The position numbers and the translations under genes are program-made. From the NCBI GenBank assembly GCA_013306675.1, contig JABLUY010000031.1:124001-188000 (forward strand): DNA of 64,000 bases. The letters run 5' to 3'. The notes under the pieces are model-generated. The model saw only the letters and a program-made list of their open reading frames with translations. It was not told the DNA's origin and made no database searches. The stretch comes from Thraustochytrium sp. TN22 (Eukaryota > Sar > Bigyra > Thraustochytrida > Thraustochytriidae). Position 1 is the stretch's first letter. Each line of letters opens with the position of its first letter. Shown one piece after another: positions 27,627 to 37,200 of this stretch.

Positions 27627-29616
27627 ACAATATGCATCTCAGCGCACGCAAACCTCGAGCAGCGCCGCCACGGTCACCTCCGAGATGGACCGGGCCTTTG
27701 AAAGGCTCTCCACAGCCGCCGCGGAGATCGACCGCGCCACGAGCGGCGGGTCCATGGACTTTGTCGACACGCAGGGTCGCGGCCAGTCGTCGGCGAATAG
27801 CTCCCCTGCACGCTCTCCGCAGCAGCAGGCGCTGCGCGAGGCGCAAGCTGCCCAGCTGCGGCACCTGCAGCAGCAGCAAAAGCAGCAGCAGCACTTGGAC
27901 CACGAGCACATGGACGGCGATCGCCAGACGGGCCTCAAGCGCCAGGTGTCGCGGGCCGCGCCCACAAGCGCGAGCCAGACCGGCGAGGCGCTGCTCACGG
28001 AACGGCTTCAGGCCGCCTTTGGCATGGGCGCAGGCGCCGGGTCGGCGCGGCGCGCGCGCAACGCATCGGACGCCTCGACACGGTCCAACTCCAAGTCCTC
28101 CATCGAGGTGCTCAATCTGCCCGGCGGCGCCGCCAAGGGCGTCTGGGGCCCACTCAAGGAGGCTGGCTCGCGCCTCGACAGCGATGAGGACGACTCGGGT
28201 GGAGATTCGCCCATGCAGGAAGACTTCGAGACCAGCACCAGCGCCGCCTCGACGCGCTACAAGGTAGAAGAGCAGCCTCGGAAGCATAGTGCGGCTACCA
28301 CAACCACAACCACAACGGTGGCCACGAGCCCGTCCGGTACTCGGTCCGCGCCCACGAGCCCGCGCGGCGGGGGCGGCAATTCGGACGTCCTGGGCGGCAG
28401 CCTGGTGGCCCGGCCACGGTTCGAGGTGGCAAACCTGGATGTGCCGGCGCCGTCGGAGTCTTCCACGGCCGTCCTGAACCCGGACCTCCTGCTCCAGCTT
28501 CAGGCGTCCATCGCGCAGTGCTTCCGGCAGTCCTTTGACGCCTTCAAGGACGACGACATTGTATCGCCGGGCATCGTGTCAAGCGCCGTGGCGAGCCGCG
28601 AGCTGCTGAGCGCCTCGCAGACCATCCTCAAGAAGCTGGAGCAGACTTCCATGTCCGTGACGGAGCTGCTGCCCGACATGCAGATTGCCGTGGAGGAGGG
28701 CGAGATCGGCATGGCGGTACAGTGCTTTGACACCATCAAGGGCTGGATCCGCAGCATCCAGGGCGAGTCTCAGGACCTGCTCAAGGCCAACGTCAAGGTA
28801 ATCGCCGCCGTCAACAACACGCTACAGCTCGCGCGCCGCCGCCACCGCGTGCGCGCCGCCGCGGCTGCCGGCTATCGCGTCACAGACGCCGTCGCCATCG
28901 AAAAGAACCGCACCGATCAGTCCGGCGCCGGCCAGCTGCGTTCCTCCGGCACGGGCGCCAGCGCCGGCGCCGTGGAGGCCGCAGAAGAGGGCCAGATCCA
29001 AGCCACGCTCGCGCTCGAGCGTCAGGAGCAGGCCAAGATGGACCTGGAAAACGCCGGCCTCATCGACCACGCCGCCGCCCTTCGCGACCAGGAGCGCCTT
29101 GCCTCAATGCAGCGTCAGGAGGAGCGCGCTCTCGAGGAGCAGATTCGTGCGCACAACCGCCAGCTCGCCGACGCTAGCCGCACGCGTGCCTCGGACGACA
29201 ACGACACGGCCGACGACGACTTCGACTACAACGACCGCAATTCGGCGCTCGTGCACGCGGAGCCCGGCGACGTCAGCGTCGTGGACCTTGCTTCTGGCGC
29301 TGCCGACGACAACCTCGAGCCCATTAGCAAGGCCCTCGCCATGCTCAAGGAGATTGACCGTCTTCTTCAGAAGCACGCGTCCTTTTGGTCTCAGATGGAG
29401 GTCATCGTGGACATGCTGCTGCAGCGCGCCAATCACGTCGAGACCATGGTCAACTACTCTCGCAACCCCCGCCTGCGCGGCCGCTTCATGGAGCGCGTTG
29501 ACGATTACACGCAAATGTGGCTCCGCATCGCGCGCATGTGCCAGCAGTTCCACAACAAGCTCCACGCCGTCGAAGGCGTCAAGATGTACGGCTTCCTCAC
29601 CAACTCCATCGGCTGA
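26386..29616 (+). CDS. CAMK-like Ser/Thr protein kinase with long C-terminal region
   Basis: Predicted 1076-aa kinase. The catalytic domain occupies about residues 14-310: GKGSFGTVFRC (20-30), AYAVKKVDLR, HRDIKPEN (Asp139), LIDFGLSK (Asp179), SLVGTPRYVAPE, and DPNPDTRFTMVQALCHPW. Sequence style places it with CAMK-group kinases (CHK2/CaMK-like). An insertion (residues about 150-170) precedes the DFG motif. Then comes a long low-complexity part with a CAG-encoded Gln tract (about 396-415), a second Gln-rich tract and an acidic stretch. Two helical segments in the C-terminal third look folded: LQASIAQCFRQSFDAF...DTIKGWIRSIQGES, and the final 100 residues, EPISKALAMLKEIDRLLQ...MWLRIARMCQQFHNKLHAVEGVKMYGFL. 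The ATG at 26386 opens directly on the kinase domain. The substrate is unknown. Confidence 0.88.
27569..27630 (+). repeat. CAG/CAA tract encoding polyglutamine
   Basis: About 20 consecutive Gln codons, CAG-rich first and CAA-rich later, inside the CAMK-like kinase gene. Confidence 0.95.
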
Positions 29617-29964
29617 AGAAGGACGATACGACTTCTCGCGTGACCCCTTTTGCCCGTCGCGCGCAACTGAGCCACACCCTTTTGATTGATTTGAATGTAC
29701 ATGACGAAAGACGATGATTTTCACGTCATTTCTGCTCCATCTCGTCTTTCTTCCTTTCCCGCCATTGTTCGCAACAGCGCCAACTTCGAACAAAAAGACG
29801 ATGCGTTTTCTTCTCCGAGTCCTTCTGGGCATCATCTCCTTTTTGGCACATGGATGATCGCGACGGCGCCAAGCCGGTCCTCTACCTCCTCCCGAGAAAG
29901 GACGCTCCGCTGCTCCTCAGGCGTACGGCCGAAGATCCTGAGAGAAACATTGTCCTCCTCATCG
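29617..29964. other. Convergent 3' intergenic region
   Basis: This is the 3' flank of the kinase (+) and of the REV7-like gene (-). It is relatively AT-rich with pyrimidine-rich stretches (29740-29830). No gene is seen. Confidence 0.55.
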
Positions 29965-30220
29965 TCACGGCAGAGGGTCATGGTCAAAGTCGTCCTCGTC
30001 GTCTTCTTCATCGTCTTCATCTTCGGCAGCTAGCACGTTCGTGCTGACGACACCGCCGAGCCGGTCCTCCTCCCCTTCATATGCTTCCTCCTGGAGGGAG
30101 CGCTGCGTCAGCTGCGCCGGACCTGTGGCTACCTCGTCAACCATGAGGTCTTCCGCACCTGCGCGTGAAAAGGAGCTGCCCGCGGAGTCGCCCCCTTTGT
30201 CGTTGTGGTGGTAGGGTACA

Positions 30221-30263
<43 letters not shown>

Positions 30264-31045
30264 CAGCCTCGTCATTAGCGGCAGCACCAGCACCATCAGC
30301 ACCAGCACCACCAGCGGGTGACGAGAACGTGTTGGATATGGTCTTGGCCGCGCCAGCGAGCACATCGATTTGCGCCTGAAGCGCGGCGCGGTCTGGCCGC
30401 CGCGCGCTCTGCACGAGCACCTCGAGCTCGAGGCCGGAGCTCACCGGGATCGCCAGCACCGGGTCAATCTCCTTGTCGTAGGTAGGCGGGGCGTCCAAGA
30501 CGTCTGGCATCTCGCGAATCCAAGCGGCATTGTAAGCTGCCGGCTCGAGGTCCGCACAGACCAGGGCGACCGAGAAGGTGAGGCGCTCGGGCGCCGGGCC
30601 AAGGTCCTTGCAGAGCATCTTCTCCATGAAGCAGCGGCAGGCGTCGGCGGAGAGTGAGCTATCGCTGGCCACGGCGGATGCCTGGAAGCGAAAGCAGTAG
30701 CGCTCCGCCGCGACGGCTTCTGACGGCTCCTTGAGCACGATCTGCAGCTCGCGCAGCTTGCCCTTGAGCAGCCACGCCTCGGCGTCCCGCACGAGCGCGT
30801 CAATGTACCTTGTCCCCGTCGCGCGGTAGGTCAAGGTCAGCCAGCCTTCATCATCCCCTCGCAAGGCCCGTCGCGAGCGCAACGTACTCGGAGAGCCCGG
30901 CGTGCATGCTGCGCCAGACGCTGGCGCCCCAGCGCACGGCGCGCGTGAAGGTCTCCCTCGGGTACACGCGGCGGCGCCACAGCACCATGTGGACGGCGGC
31001 CGCCAGAAAGTCGCCCAGGTCCGCGGACGACGACGCCTGCGCCAT
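29965..31045 (-). CDS. HORMA-domain protein REV7/MAD2L2
   Basis: Predicted 333-aa protein. There are two exons on the minus strand, 31045-30888 and 30808-29965, with a 79-nt GTACGT...CAAG intron. Splicing gives the HORMA sequence LGDFLAAAVHMVLWRRRVYP, then SEYIDALVRDAEAWLLKG, then LRELQIVLKE...AERYCFRFQ, closely following REV7/MAD2L2 (EVAVHLILYVREVYP, LNQYIQDTLH, VEKFVFE). REV7 is the adaptor of translesion polymerase zeta and, in animals, of shieldin. The HORMA domain ends near residue 175. Beyond it is a long tail not seen in the compact animal protein: an Ala run encoded by a CAG/CTG repeat, a Glu/Gln patch and an Asp/Glu-rich end. The gene is divergent from the SWR1-class gene across about 250 bp. 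Confidence 0.88.
30223..30268. repeat. CAG/CTG repeat read as polyalanine
   Basis: About 14 GCA units on the plus strand, read as Ala codons (TGC/GCT frame) in the minus-strand REV7-like gene. Confidence 0.9.
30809..30887 (-). other. Spliceosomal intron of the REV7-like gene
   Basis: 79-nt intron with donor GTACGT (minus strand, after TCCGA) and acceptor GACAAG (before GTACATT). It joins GA and G into the Glu of SEYIDAL and restores HORMA continuity. Confidence 0.85.
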
Positions 31046-31296
31046 GGCGGCCGGCCAGCCAGCCAGCCAGCCGGCGCGGCGTGCCTGCCGGCCCGCGCGG
31101 CGAGCGAAGCTGGAATGCCGGGCCCGGCCGAGCCTCGCGGTCAGCAGGCGGCGAGCCTCGGCAGGCAGGCAGGCAGGCAGGCAGGCAGGCACGACCGGAT
31201 GAGGGTCCTCCGTTCGTTCAAACCTGCATCTCGGGCTGCCTATCCAACTAACGGCGGCGGCGCGCGGCGGCGCGCGCGCAGCGGCGCGGCGGCGGC
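31046..31296. promoter_or_regulatory. Compact bidirectional promoter region, REV7-like and SWR1-class genes
   Basis: Only about 250 bp separate the two divergent start codons. It contains a CCAG/GGCA-type run at 31056-31075 and a GGCA tandem run at 31161-31192. Confidence 0.65.
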
Positions 31297-34200
31297 ATGG
31301 CTGCGGACGGGCCCGCGCGCGGCGAGGCCGGCAGCGAGGCCGGGGCCCGCGCGGCCGGGGCCCGCGCGGCCGGGGCCCGCGCGGCTGCGGATGGCGGGCC
31401 GGGCGGCGCGGGCGGCGGCGGCGCTGGCGGCGCGGCTACGCAGACTGACGACGGGCGCGACGGCGAGCAGCGGGCAGCGCTCGTGGAGCTGGGGCGCGAC
31501 GTGCAGAGCATGGCGGTGCCGGAGCTGGAGGCGTACAAGCAGCAGGTGCAAGCGCGGCTGCTGCAGGTGGCGCCCGTGTCAACGCAGAGGATCGGCAAGG
31601 CGCAGGACGATCTCAAGATGAACACGGCGCACTGGTCGTACTTGCTGCAGGAGATGGAGTGGATGGCCAAGGACTTTCGCACGGAGCGAGGCTGGAAGCA
31701 GAAGCAGCAAAAGATCATCGGCCGCTCCGCGATGCACGCGCGGGAGAAGATGTTCAACAAGGACCTGCAGAACTCCTCCGTCATGCGCAAGACCGCCAGG
31801 AAGCTCTGCGCGCGCGTTGCGCGTGAGGTCCGCTTCTTCTGGGAGAAGATTGACCGCATTGTTGTCCACAAGCACAAGACAGAGTTCTATGCGCGCCAGC
31901 AGGCCGCCATGGACAAGCATCTCAACTTTCTCGTCGATCAGACGGCGCGCTACTCCACGCTGCTCGCGGCCAAGCTGCGCCGCGAGGCCGAGGAGGACAC
32001 GCACCGTTACCTTGACGAAGGTGCCAGCCCTGGGAGCAGTGATTCTGCCGAGGATGAGCAGGAGGAGGAGGAAGATGACGAGGAGGAGGACGACGACGAG
32101 GAGGACGAGGACGAGGAGGACATTGATCAAGGCTTGGAGGAAGACGACTTCGGTGACCGTAGTCTCCCGAGCTCGGACGCAGAGAGCGGCCGCAAGAGAC
32201 CGTCGTCCTCCCTGGAACTGGTCTCGCGGAAGCGGCCACGCCTCGCCAGCAGCGACGACGACCAAGAGGCCTGGGATGGCGACAAGGACCCGCAGGACGA
32301 TGAGTCAACCCTGGACAAGGCTGGCGACGGGACCGCCGAGGCCAACGCCCAGGAGCTCAAAGACCTCAAAAGGGAAGCTGATATGTCGCGCGAGGAGCTC
32401 CTGCGCATGTATGGCTACCCGGACGAGGTAGCTGCAACATCCTCCACCGCCCTCATGCTCGACGCTAGGTCGGGCCAAGAGGAGGACGAGGAGTGGGACC
32501 AGGAGGAGGGCGAGGAGGACAATGAGGAAACCCTCGAGCAGGAGGGCGAGCCATCACGCACGGCGTTGGACGCTGAGCTTGATCAGCTCAAGCACGAGGG
32601 CGAGATGAGCCTCGAGCAACTTCGTGCCCTCTATGGCGTTCCACCGCCCCCTTGTAATGGCGGCGGCGACACCGCCGCAGCGCTCTCGGCTCCCGGGGAG
32701 CATGACGAGGACGAGGACGAGGACGATGGGGTAGACTACGAGGACGATGGCGAGGAAGACAACGAAGAGACGCTGGAGCAAGAGGGCGAGCAGACCGCCA
32801 AGGAATCACAAGAAGAGTTGGAAGATCTCAAAGCGGAAGCCGAGATGTCGGTCGAGGAGCTCCGGCGCAAGTACTACGGCGCCGAAGGCAAGGACGAAGA
32901 CGATGACGATGGGGTGGACTACGAGGACGATGGCGAGGAAGACAACGAAGAGACGCTGGAGCAAGAGGGCGAGCAGACCGCCAAGGAGTCGCAGGAAGAG
33001 CTTGACGATCTTAAAGCAGAAGCGGAGATGTCGGTCGAGGAGCTCCGGCGCAAGTATTATGGCGGCGATGCGCCTGGCGATCATGAGGATGACGAGATGG
33101 ACTACGAAGACGAGGGTGAGGAGGACAATGAGGAGACACTAGAGCAGGAAGGCGAGCAGACCGCCAAGGAGTCGCAGGAAGAGCTCGACGATCTTAAAGC
33201 AGAAGCGGAGATGTCGGTCGAGGAGCTCCGGCGCAAGTATTATGGCGGCGATGCGGCTGGCGATCATGAGGATGACGAGATGGACTACGAAGACGAGGGT
33301 GAGGAGGACAATGAGGAGACACTAGAGCAGGAAGGCGAGCAGACCGCGAAGGAGTCGCAAGAAGAATTGGATGACCTCAAGGCGGAGGCGGAAATGTCCG
33401 TGGAGGAACTCCGTGCAAGGTACGAAGAGCGCGACGAGAAGGAGGTGGAGGAGGTGGCCGCTGTGCATAACGAGGTGCCGTTCCTGATGGACAAGGACCT
33501 GCAGCTGCGCGAGTACCAGCGACAGGGCTTGGACTGGCTCGTGTCCATGTGCGAGCGTCGGCTGAACGGTATCTTAGCGGACGAGATGGGCCTGGGCAAG
33601 ACGGTGCAAACGATCTCCCTGCTTGCGCACCTGGCGGCGGAGCGCGGGATCTGGGGCCCGCACCTGATTGTGGTGCCGACGAGCGTGCTGCTGAACTGGG
33701 AGATGGAGTTCAAGAAGTTCTGTCCTGCTTTCAAGGTCCTGACATATTACGGGACGACGAAGGAGCGCAAGGCGAAGCGTGTGGGGTGGACGCAGCCGAA
33801 CGCCTTCCACGCGTGCATTACCTCGTACCAGCTGGTGGTGCAGGATGCGCACATTTTGCGGCGGCGCAAGTGGTTCTACATGATTCTGGATGAGGCGCAC
33901 AACATCAAGAACTTTCGTTCACAACGGTGGCAGACGCTGCTGACGTTCAACACAAAGCGTCGGCTGCTGCTGACGGGCACACCGCTGCAGAACTCACTGA
34001 TGGAGCTGTGGTCGCTGATGCACTTTCTGATGCCGCACATCTTCCGGTCTCAGACGGAGTTCAAGTACTGGTTCTCAAACCCGCTGAACGCGGTCGTGGA
34101 GGGCCGCGGCAAGACTTCGGCGGCGCAAGCGGCGCTGGCGCGGCAGGAACAGGACCGGCACAACACGCAGATCATCAAGCGCCTGCACACGGTGATCCGG

Positions 34201-37200
34201 CCTTTTTTGCTGCGGCGGCTCAAGGCAGACGTGGCGACCCAGCTGCCGGGCAAATACGAGCACCTGGTGCGTGTCCCGCTGTCGCGGCGGCAGCGCTTCC
34301 TGTACGAGGACTTCATCTCGCGCAGCTCGACGCGGCAGACGCTGACCAGCGGCGGCTACCTGGGCATGATGGCCATCCTCATGAAGCTGCGCATGGTGTG
34401 CAATCACCCGGACATCTTCGAGCCCCGGGTGATTGAATCGCCTTTTAGCATGCCTGCGCTGCGCGTGGAGGCGGCAGCGCGCACGCTGGGTGTGCGCAAG
34501 CAGCTGGGCGCCACGTTTTGCGGACGCGACCCGGTGACCGGCTTGGAGCTGGACATCGGCGGCGTTTTCGGGCTGGCGGCCAGGGAGGCAGCCGGCACGC
34601 CGGGGCTGCTGCACAGCCGCGGGCAGGTAGAGCGTCTGGAGGCGTTGCGGCCGCCGGAAGCAAAGCTGATCGAGGTCATCGCCGAGGAGGACTTTGGTGG
34701 CGGTGTCGAGGAGGAGGACGGGGACGAGGCCGAGCTGCTGGAAGGTCTCGATCTCTCGGTCGAGGCGCGCGAGGCTGTGGCCGAGGAGCAGCGACGGTGG
34801 CGCGAGGAGCGGCGCTTGGAGCGCCGCGCGCTTGCACGCCGAGCCGTGGCGCGCATGCTCAACCTGGAGCGGCTGCGGCCTGTCTACGGCGAGGACCTGC
34901 GGCGGGCCGTGACGACGGGCCCGGCGCCCGGGATCGTGACAACCGCGCTCACGTCGCAGTGGCTGCGCTACCAAGGCAAGGCCGAGCCGCCGGGCACGGC
35001 GGCGCTGCGTGCGTGCACGCCGCTGGTGGCGGAACGCGCCGCGCGCATGGGCCCGACGGTCGAGCGTTTTGCCTTCGTGACGCCGCGCGCCGTGGCCGCG
35101 CCGCCCGCGGTGCAGTACGTGGGGCGGTGGTCGCAAGACAGCCTGAACACGCTGCAGGAGGCGCGCAATCATGCGCGCGCCGCGGACCGCGTGGTGCATG
35201 CGCTGCAGAGCCCGGACCCGGCGGCACCCTTGAGCGCGGCCTTGCTGCACCGCGCGGCGATCCGGCTGACGCTGTCGTTCCCGGACAAGATGCTGGTGCA
35301 GTACGACTGTGGCAAGTTGCAGTACCTGGCCGGAAAGCTGCGCGAGCTCAAGGCGGGCGGGCATCGCGTGCTGATCTTCACGCAGATGACCAAGATGCTG
35401 GACATCTTGGAGCTGTTTCTGAACATTCACGGCCACGTGTACTTTCGGCTGGACGGTGCCACCAAGGTGGACGCGCGTCAGCGCATGATGGAGAAGTTCA
35501 ACCGCGACCCGCGTATCTTCGCCTTTATCCTGAGCACGCGCAGTGGAGGCCTGGGCATCAACCTGACGGGCGCCGACACGGTCATCTTTTATGACTCGGA
35601 CTGGAACCCAAGCATGGACGCACAGGCGCAGGACCGCGCGCACCGCATTGGCCAGACGCGCGACGTGCACATTTATCGGCTCATCAGCGAGCACACCATC
35701 GAGGAGAACATCCTCACCAAGGCGAACCAGAAGCGCGAGCTGAACAAGCTCTCGGTGGAGGACGGCAACTTTACCGTGACGTCCTTTCTGGGCTCGGGTG
35801 GCCAGGTGAAGGAGCTCCTGGGCATCGACGGCGAAGGCGAGGGCGAAGACGCGCGCGATGCGGCCGTGGTTTCGCAGGCGGCCATCGAGCAGGCCATGGC
35901 GGACGTCGAGGACGAGTCTGATCAGGAGGCCGCCGCGCGCGCGCGCCAGGAGGCGCAGGAGGACTTGGACGAGTTCGACGAGTTCACCGCCAAGTCGCCC
36001 GCGGCTGGCGCAGCGGCCGGCGATGACCAGGACGCCGTCAGCTTGGCGCCCAGCGCTGCCGGGAGCAAGAAGTCCAAGAAGACCACCGCGAGCAAGAGCA
36101 AGAAGAGCAAAACGAGCAAGACGAAGAAGAGCGTGGACGGCCTTGAGGATGAGAAGAGCGAGGCAGCTCGGGCCGCATCCGACGTGGATGAGATGGACGT
36201 TGACAACAACAACGACGACGACGACGACGAGGATGAGGAGGATGAGGAGGATGAGGAGGAAGAGCGGCGGCCCGAGGGCGCGGAAGCCGCGGCGGACCTG
36301 ACGCAAGATCAGCTCAAGGAGATTGAGTCGAGGCTGGAAAAGGTGGAGCGGCTCGCTATCACCTTTCGGCTCTACTGGTTCCCAGTGGTGGACACTTTGA
36401 CGGCACGATTGCAAATGCGCGAGATGGAGGAGGCGCAGCAGCAGTCATGGGAGATGGAGAAACTAGAGGCGGAGCGCGAGGAGATGGAGGACGACGCCGA
36501 GGAGGAGCTCATCATGGCGACGGACGGCAGCAAGTTCGACGTGTCCTCGTACCATGCTGCCAAGGCGGCGATTGCCAACGCGAAGCGTCTGCGCGTGCTG
36601 ACCGGCAAGGACTGGGTCGAGTACCGCACACCGCTGGGGCGGCCCTACTACCACAACCGCGAGACGCAGGAGACGACCTGGGAGCGGCCGGCCATCTTGC
36701 AGGCCATGCACCAGCTCCGGCAGGCGCGGCGACACGGCTGGTCGCGGTTGCCGTCGGACGTGGTGGTGCGCGTCATGCACTACCTCGAATCGCCGGCGGA
36801 GCGCCACGCGGCCGGGCGCGCTTGCAGGCGCTGGCTGCACGCCACGCGGCACCCATCGCTGCACATTTGGGTGTCCAACGCAGCCGACCTGCAGCAGCAG
36901 GCTACTTTGGCAGGCGCCCATGCGCAACAGATCCCGTTCCCGCTGGACTGGATTTCGGTCGGCACGCAGGTGGAGACGCTCTACCAGTCGGGCGAGATCT
37001 GGTACCCGGGCGTGGTGACGGACGTTGCGGGCGATGGCACGTACACAGTGACTTACACAGACGGCTTCGTGGAGCCAGGGTTGCGGCGGTCGCTGCTGCG
37101 TCTTGACTCCGGCATCCGATACAACTTTGTGAACCCGACCGAGGAGGGCGCTAGCCCATACGGCGTCTTCAGTAAGCACCACGCGAGCCGGCTTGGGTCT

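Noticed and set aside
34075-36414. A 779-codon open frame on the minus strand across the SWR1 ATPase
   Set aside because: It mirrors the codon structure of the sense gene; in very GC-rich DNA stop codons are rare on the antisense strand. Its translation has no domain, while the sense strand encodes an unmistakable helicase.
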